NCBI GenBank assembly: GCA_029210465.1
Contig: JARGDL010000011.1
Coordinates: 1 to 64,000, forward strand
Source of the DNA: Stygiobacter electus
GTDB taxonomy: Bacteria; Bacteroidota; Ignavibacteria; Ignavibacteriales; Melioribacteraceae
Reading direction: 5' to 3'
DNA: 64,000 nt
Of the stretch, positions 8,981-17,402 are shown piece by piece (the stretch's first letter is position 1; each line of letters begins with the position of its first letter). A model generated the notes under the pieces. That model had not been told where the DNA came from. It ran no database searches and worked only from the letters and a program-made list of their open reading frames with translations. Made by a program: the position numbers and the translations under genes.

Positions 8981-10525
8981 TTATTCTATGTTTATAAAAT
9001 TTATTTCACTTTCGTTGCTAATTCTATCAACAGAAGAAATTCCAACTTTAGTAAGCTTAAATTTTTTGATTTTCTCATTTCCATCTTTGTCATAAAATTT
9101 ATAAGGTGAATAAAGTGGAAGTTCAAAATCATTTATATTACTTATAAATATTTTATAGTCCCATTTTTTCTCATACTTAAAGTACAAAACCCATTTGAAA
9201 ATATTTTTATCATTTGAAGACCAATTGATTTTAATATTATCACCGGCTTTTGTAACAGTCAAATTTGGTTTTAATAATTTAGTTTTCGGGAACCATGAAG
9301 TAATTGGAATTAAAGCTTCCTGTTTATAAACACCATTTACTAACATACTATCAAGTTGTTTATTTGCTAAAATTGGTCCGACACTCCAAAAGATACTTCC
9401 AGGTGAATTTGAAAGCATTCCGCGTACAGTCATAATTTGATTTATAATTTCAACATTATTCAATTCGTTATTAGTTCTGTCAATACTTATTCCTGGCCAA
9501 AAATGACGATTAAAAGTATTTTCATTTTTCCACCAATTAATAAGAATAGGAAAACTTTGTTGAAGTGTACTTATTTTCCAATATAGCTGAGGTGACCAAT
9601 AATCAACCCAACCTTTATTTAACCAAAGTTTTGCATCAGCATAAAGTTGATCATACTGATCAAAACCATCAACACTTTCTGGATGATTTGGACGCCAGAT
9701 ACCGAAAGGGCTTAGCCCAAATTTAACAGTTGGTTTAATTTGTTTAATACCATTGTAAACTTTTTCAATAAATTTATTTATACTTTCTCTTCTCCAATTA
9801 TCACGAGATAATTTTCCTCCATTCATTTTATATTTGTTCCATGATACTGAATCAGGAAAATCTTCATCATTATTATAAGAAGGATAAGGATAAAAATAAT
9901 CGTCAAAGTGAATTCCATCAACGTCGTATCTTTTAATAATATCCATTACAACATTGAACGAATGATCTTGAACTTCTTGCATTGCAGGATCTAACCAATA
10001 ATAACCGTTTTTTAATTTAACTACCCAATCGGGATGTTTTTTTACAATTGATAAATCAGAAACTTCTCCACCTGCAGTATGATGTGCACGATAAGGATTT
10101 AGCCAAACGTGTAATTCTAATCCACGTTTGTGTGCTTCATCAATCCAAAATTGTAAAGGATCATAAAATGGATTTGGTGCAACACCTTGTTTACCTGTTA
10201 AATAATATGACCAAGGTTCTAATTCACTTTTATAGAATGCATCGCACTGCGGACGAGCTTGAAATATTACAGCGTTAAAATTATTTTCTTTCAGTTTATC
10301 AAGGATGAAAATTGCTTCTTGCTTTTGCTCTTCAGTTGTTAAATTTCTTTTGCTCGGCCAATTAATATTAGCAACTGTAGCAACCCACGCAGCACGAAAT
10401 TCTCTTACTGCTTTTGGAATATCTTTCTGCTCATTCTGTTTTTCATTATTATTAATTTGTACCGATGAGCAAGAAATAGTAAATATTAAAAAAAGAAAAG
10501 CAAAAACTTTTTTTTTTGCATACAT
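8981..10525 (-). CDS. GHL10-family (DigH/YngK-like) glycosyl hydrolase lipoprotein
   Basis: The 514-residue protein begins with a lipoprotein signal ending in TISCSS (lipid Cys at about 19). The catalytic region matches the GHL10 family: EFRAAWVATVANINWPS, NAVIFQARPQCDAFY, EPWSYYLTG, HVWLNPYRAHH and DVDGIHFDDYFYPYP, with the acidic pair expected at a TIM-barrel active site. The C-terminal about 100 residues look fibronectin-III-like. The E. coli relative DigH cleaves denuded peptidoglycan glycans, which fits the amidase gene immediately downstream. First gene of the recycling operon; the ribosome site is AGGA. Denuded-glycan specificity is inferred from family and context. Confidence 0.87.
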   Translation of the reverse strand: MYAKKKVFAFLFLIFTISCSSVQINNNEKQNEQKDIPKAVREFRAAWVATVANINWPSKRNLTTEEQKQEAIFILDKLKENNFNAVIFQARPQCDAFYKSELEPWSYYLTGKQGVAPNPFYDPLQFWIDEAHKRGLELHVWLNPYRAHHTAGGEVSDLSIVKKHPDWVVKLKNGYYWLDPAMQEVQDHSFNVVMDIIKRYDVDGIHFDDYFYPYPSYNNDEDFPDSVSWNKYKMNGGKLSRDNWRRESINKFIEKVYNGIKQIKPTVKFGLSPFGIWRPNHPESVDGFDQYDQLYADAKLWLNKGWVDYWSPQLYWKISTLQQSFPILINWWKNENTFNRHFWPGISIDRTNNELNNVEIINQIMTVRGMLSNSPGSIFWSVGPILANKQLDSMLVNGVYKQEALIPITSWFPKTKLLKPNLTVTKAGDNIKINWSSNDKNIFKWVLYFKYEKKWDYKIFISNINDFELPLYSPYKFYDKDGNEKIKKFKLTKVGISSVDRISNESEINFINIE

Positions 10526-10577
10526 AAATTTCCTAATATATTTATATTGAAATTAGTTAAGCTTAAAAATCATTAGA

Positions 10578-10593
10578 CTACATTTTCGGGTGG
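10578..10593. promoter_or_regulatory. Candidate operator, dyad copy A (divergent promoter region)
   Basis: CTACATTTTCGGGTGG shares the outer half-site bases with CTACCCGCTTGGGTAG at 17322-17337 and the same 16-base length. It lies 52 bases from the GHL10 start on one side and 65 bases from the sensor-kinase ATG on the other, so it could serve both directions. NarL-type regulators often bind short dyads of this kind. It is the weakest of the three copies. Confidence 0.4.
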
Positions 10594-10658
10594 TTTTAAT
10601 TATTAACAATAATTATTTTATAATTAGTTAATTTTATTTCGAATAAACTTATGTTCAA

Positions 10659-13600
10659 ATGGAAAAACAAAAAATCAATATTACATTCATTTATGTGTTG
10701 AGTTTTATCATCTCTTTTACTGTAATTGCTCAACAACAAAAAATAATTTTCGATAGAATTGGAAAAGAACAAGGATTAATTCCTGGAAATGTAAATGATA
10801 TTATTCAAGATAGTGTTGGATTTATTTGGATGGCAACAGAAAATGGTTTGTGCCGATTTGATGGATATTCTTTTGTTTATTATAAAAATCAACAAAACGA
10901 TCCTACAAGTTTAAGTTATAATCACGTTTTTAGTTTATTACTTGATAAAAATGGAGTTATATGGGTTGGAACACTTGGCGGTGGCTTAAATAAGTTTAAT
11001 AGTAAAACAGGTAAATTTAAACGGTATATGTTTGATCCAAATGATCCAAATTCTTTAAGTAACAATAATGTCTTTAAAGTTTATCGCGATTCTAAAAACA
11101 GAATTTGGGTTTCAACACTTGGCGGCGGCTTGAATCTTTTTGATCCAAAAAAAGAAACATTTAAACGTTTTATGCATTCTGAAAGTGAAAATTCAATTAG
11201 CAGTAATATGGCAAGTGCAATTTATGAAGATAAATTTCACAATTTCTGGGTTGGTACTTTTGATGCAGGATTAAATTTATTTGATGAAAAAAATAATAAG
11301 TTCATTCATTTTCATCCAGATGAAAAAAATAAATTTAGTATCGGTCATAATCAGATTATGGATTTTCTTGAAGATTCAAAGGGCAATTTTTGGATTGCAA
11401 CTTTTGGTAATGGTATAAATCTCTTCGATAGAAAATTGAATAAATTTTATAACTTAAAAAACAACTCCAAATTTCCAATCATACCAGATAATATTTATGT
11501 TCGTAAAATATTTGAAGATGAAGAATCAATTTGGGTTGGAACTTATAATGGATTATTTCGTTTTTATAAAAACAACTTTTCAAAAGTAAATTTATATTCG
11601 CATCCAAATGACATTCATACAATTAACGATAATAAGATTCGTTCAATATTTAAAGATAGAACTGGTGTAATATGGATAGGGACAATTGTTGGCGCTAATA
11701 AATTTGATACTAAACGAAAACAATTTGATTTAATTTATTTTAATAATGATTTCAAATCTAAACTAAATAACCAAAATATTGTACCAAAAAAGTTTATCAC
11801 AGATAAAATTATATGGGCTGGTCCAGGAAAAGATGTTATCTCAAAAAGCAAAAATAGAAATATTCGATTCTTCGGAAGTGTGGCATCTCAAAATGGTTTT
11901 TCAACTAATCATACAATTAATTTTTACCTTGATGAAAAAAATTATTTGTGGGTCGGTAGTTATAGTGGTATTCATTATTATGAAGCTGATAAAAATGAAT
12001 TTCATAATGTGCAATATTTTGATGATGGAACACCATTGCATGGCAATAATTATGTAAGATGGTTTTACATCGACAAAAAAAATAGATTTTGGGCAGCTAC
12101 AATGTCGGGTGGTTTATACCTTTATAACCCACAGAAAAATACTGTTAAAAATTTCATTCATGATGAAGCAAATATTAAAACACTCGGTGATTCCCGTGTT
12201 AGTTGTGTACTTCAAGATCGATTCGGTAAAATTTGGATTGGCACTTTTGGTGGACTTGATGTTTTCAATGAACAAAATGAAACTTTCTCTCACTATCGGG
12301 TAATTTATAATGACAGCACTTCAATTTCTAACGATAGAGTTTACACAATTTTTGAATCTAAAAATGGCGATTTGTGGATTGGTACTTATCAAGGATTAAA
12401 TAAATACAATCGTGAAAAAAATAATTTTGAGCAATTCACTACTTCAAAAGGACTAAGTGATAATTCAATTTATAGTATTCAGGAAGATAATAATGGAAAT
12501 TTATGGTTACGTACAAATGATGGAATTTCAAAATTTGATCCAGTTAAAAAAATCTTCAAAAACTATAACACCAACGATGGATTGCAAGGATTAGATTTCA
12601 ATGGAAATATTTCATTAAAAAATAATGATGGAAAAATTTTCTTTGGCTTTTCAAATGGGTTAATTGGTTTTTATCCAGATCAGCTTTATGAAAATCCATA
12701 CAAACCAAAAGTTGCTTTAACAAAACTCACAATAATGGATGAAGAAGTTAAAGTTGGAGACGATTCACCGTTACAAAAGCAACTTAATGAATTAAATGAA
12801 ATTACTCTCTCTTATAAAGATAAAATTATTGGAATTGAATTTTCTGCTCTTCATTATGCAATCCCATCTAAAAATAAATATGCTTATAAATTAGAAGGGT
12901 TACTCGATAGATGGGTCTTTGTCGATGCAAACAACAGAATAGCAAAATTTTCCAATCTTGATGCTGGCAAATATAAACTAAGACTGAAAGCTTCTAACAA
13001 CGATGGGATTTGGAGTGATGAAAGAGTTTTAACAATTATAATTACACCACCATATTGGAAAACCTGGTGGTTCCGCTCTTTAATTGTTATTGGGATATTA
13101 CTTTTAATTTTTGCTTTTTATGAAGTTCGTTTAAATAAACTTGTAGATATTGAAAGAACACGCTCAAAAATCGCTCGTAACCTTCATGATGAAATAGGCG
13201 GAACACTTTCAAGCATTCAATATTTTGTTCGTGCAATTGAAAAAGAAATGCAAAACAATAGTTGTGAAAACGCAAATAAATACCTAAATCTAATTTTGGA
13301 AAGTTCTTCAGATGCACAGGAAAAAATTAAAGATTTAATTTGGACTGTTAATCCGGATGAAGATGGATTAGAAAAATTTTTTGTGAAATTAAATCGCTAC
13401 GCTTCCGATTTATTTGATTCAAAAGAAATTAATTATAAAATAGAACTACCAACTGGTACATTGAATAAAACAATCTCAATGGAAACTCGCCAAAACCTTT
13501 GGCTTATTTGCAAAGAGACAATTACAAACATTGTTAAGCATTCGCAAAGCAAAAATGTTTATGTTAGAATTACTTTAATTGATAATAAAATGGAATTAAT

Positions 13601-13757
13601 CATTCAAGACGATGGAATTGGTTTTGATGAAAAACAAAAAACTTTTAGCAATGGAATTGTAAATATTAAAGAGAGAGCAGAAGCACTAAAGGCAGTTTAC
13701 AAACTTGAAACATCTTTAGGAAAAGGTACAAAATGGTTTTTCTCTTTTAAAATTTAA
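10659..13757 (+). CDS. Propeller-type (Reg_prop/Y_Y_Y) sensor histidine kinase, HisKA_3
   Basis: This 1032-residue protein starts with a signal peptide (to about 25). Residues about 30-680 hold a long run of two-component-regulator propeller repeats, visible as recurrent IWVGTxxGGLNxF units. A Y_Y_Y domain follows (about 720-800), then one transmembrane helix (WWFRSLIVIGILLLIFAFYE). The cytoplasmic part has a HisKA_3 phospho-acceptor (ARNLHDEIGGTLSSI, His about 843) and a HATPase_c domain with DDGIGF and GKGTKW boxes. It senses a periplasmic ligand, typically a glycan fragment in relatives, and signals to the response regulator 63 bases downstream. There is no receiver or AraC domain, so it is a classical rather than hybrid kinase. 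It is divergent from the murein-recycling operon. Confidence 0.9.
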   Translation: MEKQKINITFIYVLSFIISFTVIAQQQKIIFDRIGKEQGLIPGNVNDIIQDSVGFIWMATENGLCRFDGYSFVYYKNQQNDPTSLSYNHVFSLLLDKNGVIWVGTLGGGLNKFNSKTGKFKRYMFDPNDPNSLSNNNVFKVYRDSKNRIWVSTLGGGLNLFDPKKETFKRFMHSESENSISSNMASAIYEDKFHNFWVGTFDAGLNLFDEKNNKFIHFHPDEKNKFSIGHNQIMDFLEDSKGNFWIATFGNGINLFDRKLNKFYNLKNNSKFPIIPDNIYVRKIFEDEESIWVGTYNGLFRFYKNNFSKVNLYSHPNDIHTINDNKIRSIFKDRTGVIWIGTIVGANKFDTKRKQFDLIYFNNDFKSKLNNQNIVPKKFITDKIIWAGPGKDVISKSKNRNIRFFGSVASQNGFSTNHTINFYLDEKNYLWVGSYSGIHYYEADKNEFHNVQYFDDGTPLHGNNYVRWFYIDKKNRFWAATMSGGLYLYNPQKNTVKNFIHDEANIKTLGDSRVSCVLQDRFGKIWIGTFGGLDVFNEQNETFSHYRVIYNDSTSISNDRVYTIFESKNGDLWIGTYQGLNKYNREKNNFEQFTTSKGLSDNSIYSIQEDNNGNLWLRTNDGISKFDPVKKIFKNYNTNDGLQGLDFNGNISLKNNDGKIFFGFSNGLIGFYPDQLYENPYKPKVALTKLTIMDEEVKVGDDSPLQKQLNELNEITLSYKDKIIGIEFSALHYAIPSKNKYAYKLEGLLDRWVFVDANNRIAKFSNLDAGKYKLRLKASNNDGIWSDERVLTIIITPPYWKTWWFRSLIVIGILLLIFAFYEVRLNKLVDIERTRSKIARNLHDEIGGTLSSIQYFVRAIEKEMQNNSCENANKYLNLILESSSDAQEKIKDLIWTVNPDEDGLEKFFVKLNRYASDLFDSKEINYKIELPTGTLNKTISMETRQNLWLICKETITNIVKHSQSKNVYVRITLIDNKMELIIQDDGIGFDEKQKTFSNGIVNIKERAEALKAVYKLETSLGKGTKWFFSFKI

Positions 13758-13759
13758 AT

Positions 13760-13775
13760 TCACCCGTGTAGGTAG
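13760..13775. promoter_or_regulatory. Candidate operator, dyad copy B (before response regulator)
   Basis: TCACCCGTGTAGGTAG in the 63-base gap between kinase and regulator aligns with CTACCCGCTTGGGTAG (shared ACCCG and GGTAG at the same spacing). It ends 45 bases before the regulator ATG, consistent with autoregulation. Assignment rests on similarity between copies only. Confidence 0.4.
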
Positions 13776-13820
13776 TGTTTACTTATAAATAAAAAATCAT
13801 TTTTCAAAAAAAAATATAAC

Positions 13821-14459
13821 ATGATTCGTATTACCTTAATTGAAGATAATATTTATGCAAGAACAGCGTGGGAAACCACTCTTTCTACAATTGAAGATTT
13901 TGTTGTTATTGGTTCTTTCAGCTCATGCGAAGAAGCAGTTGAAAAAGATATAGTTAAAAAAACGGATGTTATTTTACTTGATATTGGATTAAAAGGTATG
14001 AGTGGTATTAAAGGAGCTGAAATTTTATCCAATATTAACCCTAAAGTTTTGATTATAATGATTTCAATTCAAGATGATGATAAAAGTATTTTTGGTTCAT
14101 TACAAGCTGGAGCAATTGGTTACTTGCACAAATCCGTTTCCCCTGATGAATTAATTGAAGCAATTAGATTAGCAGTTAAAGGTGGTTCTCCAATGACTCC
14201 GCAAATAGCAAGAAGAGTGTTGAAATCATTTCATAAATTCAAGCCAATGCATGAAGATGATATGCTCACTGAAAAAGAACAGACAATATTAAATCTTCTT
14301 GCTGAAGGTAAATCATATAAAAAAATTGCTGATGAAATTTATCTTTCTGTTGATGGAGTTAAGTATCACATAAGAAGTATTTATGAAAAACTTCATGTTC
14401 ATAGCCGTGCAGAAGCTGTTAGTAAAGGACAAAAATTGAGAATTCTTTCAAAATGGTGA
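13821..14459 (+). CDS. NarL/LuxR-family response regulator
   Basis: The 212-residue protein has a receiver domain with acidic residues E8/D9, phospho-acceptor Asp54 (VILLDIGLKGMSG) and conserved Lys104 (YLHKSV). A LuxR-type helix-turn-helix spans about 149-205 (LTEKEQTILNLLAEGKSYKKI, then VKYHIRSIYEKL). It follows the sensor kinase in the same orientation and is its likely partner. Three candidate dyad operators nearby (10578, 13760, 17322) may be its binding sites. It belongs to the transcription-activator class that normally binds as a dimer once phosphorylated. Confidence 0.92.
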   Translation: MIRITLIEDNIYARTAWETTLSTIEDFVVIGSFSSCEEAVEKDIVKKTDVILLDIGLKGMSGIKGAEILSNINPKVLIIMISIQDDDKSIFGSLQAGAIGYLHKSVSPDELIEAIRLAVKGGSPMTPQIARRVLKSFHKFKPMHEDDMLTEKEQTILNLLAEGKSYKKIADEIYLSVDGVKYHIRSIYEKLHVHSRAEAVSKGQKLRILSKW

Positions 14460-14504
14460 AATAAATTTTATCATAATCAAAATCTCGATTATAAACTTAA
14501 TCAT

Positions 14505-14630
14505 GATCTTGATCTTACTCTTGTTCTTGATCTTACTCTTGTTCTTGATCTTACTCTTGTTCTTGATCTTACTCTTGTTCTTGATCTTGATCTTACTCTT
14601 ACTCTTGTTCTTACTCTTACACTCGATCTT
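14505..14630 (+). repeat. Hexamer array, left arm (NNTCTT units)
   Basis: About 21 consecutive hexamers of the form NNTCTT (GATCTT, ACTCTT, GTTCTT; one decayed ACACTC unit). An 18-base higher-order unit GATCTTACTCTTGTTCTT is perfectly repeated four times from 14511 to 14582. The strand is strongly pyrimidine-rich. It faces the right arm of complementary AAGANN units, so the pair can fold into a long imperfect hairpin. It lies in the gap between the response regulator and the second GHL10 gene. Confidence 0.9.
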
Positions 14631-14658
14631 GATAAAAATTTCTTAATAATAAGTTAAA

Positions 14659-14766
14659 AAGATTAAGAGAAAGATTAGGATTAAGAGAAAGATCAGGATT
14701 AAGATTAAGAGTAAGATTAGGATTAAGAGAAAGATTAAGATTAGGATTATGAGTAAGAGCAGGATA
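14659..14766 (-). repeat. Hexamer array, right arm (ARGANN units), inverted to left arm
   Basis: Eighteen consecutive hexamers of the form A(A/G)GANN: AAGATT, AGGATT, AAGAGA, AAGAGT and one ATGAGT. Read on the minus strand these are NNTCTT/NNTCCT, so the array is the inverted counterpart of 14505-14630. The 28-base spacer is AT-rich. An open minus-strand frame of repeated Leu/Ile runs through it and is an artefact of the repeat. Confidence 0.88.
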
Positions 14767-14806
14767 AATTGTTTAGTTAATAAAATATTAGTAAATGGAA
14801 AATAAA

Positions 14807-17185
14807 ATGAAAAAAATATTCTATTTGATTCTTTTAGTAATTGTTTCAACAAATATATTTTCTCAAACTAATTTACCGAAGAGAGAATTCAGAGCAACAT
14901 GGATTGCGAGCGTAACAAATATTGATTGGCCTTCTTCAAGAGGTCAATCAGTTGAAGATTTGAAGAAAAGTTTAACAGATTTACTCGATGCAATTAAAGA
15001 TGCAAACTTGAATGCAGTATTTTTTCAAGTAAGACCTGAATGCGATGCACTTTATAAATCTTCAATTGAACCATGGTCTTACTGGTTAACTGGAACTCAG
15101 GGCAAAGCTCCAGCAGATAATTTTGATCCACTTGAGTTTGCAATTCAAGAAGCTCATAAAAGAGGTATCGAACTTCATGCTTGGTTAAATCCTTATCGGG
15201 CAAGACAAGCATCAACTTATACAAGAGATGCTAACCATATTTCTAATACAAAACCAGATTGGATTATGAAATTTGGAAATTTATGGATTCTAAATCCCGG
15301 CAAACCAGAAGTTAGAAATTATAATCTTCAAGTTGTTATGGATATTGTTAAAAGATATGATGTTGACGGAATTCATTTTGACGATTATTTCTATCCATAT
15401 CCACCTGATAATATGGCTTCAAACGCTTCATATAATTCTTATGATGACAAAGATTTTGCAAATGATCCGCGTGGTTTCACAAGTAAAGATGATTGGAGAA
15501 GAGACAATGTTAATATATTAATGAAAGCTATTAGTGATTCGGTTCATAAAATTAAACCACACATAAAATTTGGAATTAGTCCTTTCGGTATCTGGAAAAA
15601 TGGTGTGCCTTCTGGAATTACAGGAATGGATGCTTATAATGTTATTTATGCTGATCCAATAGCGTGGTTAAAAAATGGTACGGTTGATTATCTAATTCCA
15701 CAACTTTACTGGAAAATTGGTGGAAATCAAGATTATAATAAATTAATGCCTTGGTGGGCAGATTCAACAGCAAAGTATGGAAAACATTTTTATACAGGTA
15801 ATATTTATGGAAGTTTTACAAATGCTGAATTACCAAATCAATTAAAAGCAAATAGAAATAATTCTAAAACAAGTGGAATGGTTTTATTCAGCGCAAAACA
15901 TATTCCTTTGAATACATTAAAATTTACTGACTCACTAAAGAATACTTATTATAAATATCCGGCTTTAGTTCCATCAATGGATTGGAAAGATAAAATAAAT
16001 CCAAACGCTCCAACAAATTTAAGATGGGATAAATTAGCTGGTGTAAGAGGAGATGGATTAATTTGGAATGAACCAACTTCAGCAAGTGATGGAGATAAAG
16101 CTTTTATGTATGCAATTTATAAACTCAATTCTTCATCATTACAGCAAGGTGATTTAGATAAATCAAGCAATCTTTATAATATTGTAGGCACAAACTATGC
16201 ATCTTTAAAATCCGCAGAAAATATTTCGGGAACACTTTATTTTACAGTTACATCTTTGGATAGAAATTATAATGAGAGCAGTAATTCAAATGTAATTGCT
16301 GTAAATGTTGCTGTACCTCAAAAACCTTTACAATTATTACCAGCTGATAATGCTCTTAATCAAAAAGATACAATTAAATTTGTTTGGGAAAATACACCGC
16401 ATTCAAATTCTAATAGATTGCAAATTGCAACTGACAAAGATTTTACAAATATAATTTTTAATCAAAGTAACATTGTTGATACTTTCAAAGTGATTACTGG
16501 ATTGAAAGGATTAACAACTTATTATTGGAGAATAACAGCATCAAATTTGGCTGGGGAAAGTGCATATTCTGATGTGAGAAGTTTTACCACAGGCTTTCCA
16601 CTGCCTCCAACATTATTATCACCTTTAGATAAAACTACTAATGTAACATTAACACCAACGTTAGTTTGGAATAAATCAAAAGTTGCTATTCAATACAACT
16701 TAAAAGTTGCTGATGGACTTTCTATTGTTCCTTCAATTACAATTCTTGATACGACGTTAGCAGATACTTTCTTCACATTCAAAAAGAAATTAAGTGAAAA
16801 TAAAATTTATACATGGTCCGTTAGTGCAATAAATCAATATGGCAAAAGTGAATTAGCAGAACCATTTAAATTTAAAACCCAAACTCAATCTGCAATAGAA
16901 GATAACTCAATACCAACAGAATTTGTTTTATATCAAAATTATCCGAATCCATTTAATCCGACAACAACAATAAGTTATCAAATACCTAAAGAATGCGAAG
17001 TAAAATTATCGATATATGATTTACTTGGTAAAGAAGTAGCGGTAATTGTAAATGAATTTCAAAAACCAGGAATTTATAATATTGAGTTCAGAACTCAGAA
17101 CTCTGAGTTATCAAGCGGTGTTTATTTTTACAGATTACAAGCTGGTAGTTTTGTATCAACAAAGAAGTTTGTAATAATGAAGTAA
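14807..17185 (+). CDS. T9SS-secreted GHL10-family glycosyl hydrolase with FnIII repeats
   Basis: I start it at 14807 (MKKIFYLILLVIVSTNIFSQ, a Sec signal, with GGA 7 bases upstream) rather than at the ATG at 14795. Residues about 20-390 are GHL10: EFRATWIASVTNIDWPS, VFFQVRPECDALY, EPWSYWLTG, HAWLNPYRARQ and DVDGIHFDDYFYPYP, closely parallel to the lipoprotein at 8981-10525. Fibronectin-III-like domains follow (about 400-690), then a type A T9SS sorting tail (LYQNYPNPFNPTTTISYQIP to the end). It is therefore exported to the cell surface or medium, whereas its paralogue is a lipoprotein. A small hairpin insertion lies in the tail (17092-17109). It probably acts on external murein or related glycan. 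Confidence 0.88.
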   Translation: MKKIFYLILLVIVSTNIFSQTNLPKREFRATWIASVTNIDWPSSRGQSVEDLKKSLTDLLDAIKDANLNAVFFQVRPECDALYKSSIEPWSYWLTGTQGKAPADNFDPLEFAIQEAHKRGIELHAWLNPYRARQASTYTRDANHISNTKPDWIMKFGNLWILNPGKPEVRNYNLQVVMDIVKRYDVDGIHFDDYFYPYPPDNMASNASYNSYDDKDFANDPRGFTSKDDWRRDNVNILMKAISDSVHKIKPHIKFGISPFGIWKNGVPSGITGMDAYNVIYADPIAWLKNGTVDYLIPQLYWKIGGNQDYNKLMPWWADSTAKYGKHFYTGNIYGSFTNAELPNQLKANRNNSKTSGMVLFSAKHIPLNTLKFTDSLKNTYYKYPALVPSMDWKDKINPNAPTNLRWDKLAGVRGDGLIWNEPTSASDGDKAFMYAIYKLNSSSLQQGDLDKSSNLYNIVGTNYASLKSAENISGTLYFTVTSLDRNYNESSNSNVIAVNVAVPQKPLQLLPADNALNQKDTIKFVWENTPHSNSNRLQIATDKDFTNIIFNQSNIVDTFKVITGLKGLTTYYWRITASNLAGESAYSDVRSFTTGFPLPPTLLSPLDKTTNVTLTPTLVWNKSKVAIQYNLKVADGLSIVPSITILDTTLADTFFTFKKKLSENKIYTWSVSAINQYGKSELAEPFKFKTQTQSAIEDNSIPTEFVLYQNYPNPFNPTTTISYQIPKECEVKLSIYDLLGKEVAVIVNEFQKPGIYNIEFRTQNSELSSGVYFYRLQAGSFVSTKKFVIMK
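17092..17109. repeat. Hairpin-forming insert inside a T9SS-tail coding region
   Basis: AACTCAGA-AC-TCTGAGTT is an 8-base perfect inverted repeat with a 2-base loop, preceded by another partial copy (GTTCAGAACTCAGAAC). It encodes about RTQNSEL within the linker just before the conserved SSGVYFYRL motif and keeps the frame. It resembles a small palindromic element tolerated in tail genes. Confidence 0.6.
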
Positions 17186-17321
17186 AGTTGTAATTTAAAA
17201 TAGAATAAATCTTTAGTAATTTAAATTGACCTCTTGAAATATTATTTGTCATTTTCAATAGAAATATTCTTTTGATTTAATATAACAGAATTATTGTGAT
17301 GTATCTTTAAATTTATTAATC

Positions 17322-17337
17322 CTACCCGCTTGGGTAG
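17322..17337. promoter_or_regulatory. Candidate operator, dyad copy C (before TonB receptor operon)
   Basis: CTACCCGCTTGGGTAG is a 6-base perfect inverted repeat around GCTT. It ends 65 bases before the receptor ATG, the same distance as copy A from the kinase ATG. The form is close to NarL-family heptamer dyads. No U-tract follows, so a terminator is unlikely. It is the best-formed of three related sites and is proposed as the response-regulator binding site. Confidence 0.5.
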
Positions 17338-17402
17338 TTGGAGATGTGTAATAGTTTTTTATTATTTAATTAATTAAATCCGAAAATTAGGAGATTCTGA
17401 AT

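Noticed and set aside
14505..14766. Possible CRISPR array
   Set aside because: The units are contiguous 6- and 18-base repeats with no unique spacers, and no cas genes are near.
14643..14852. Minus-strand frame coding runs of Leu/Ile (69 residues)
   Set aside because: It is the translation of the hexamer array and lacks a ribosome site; the periodicity is that of the DNA repeat.
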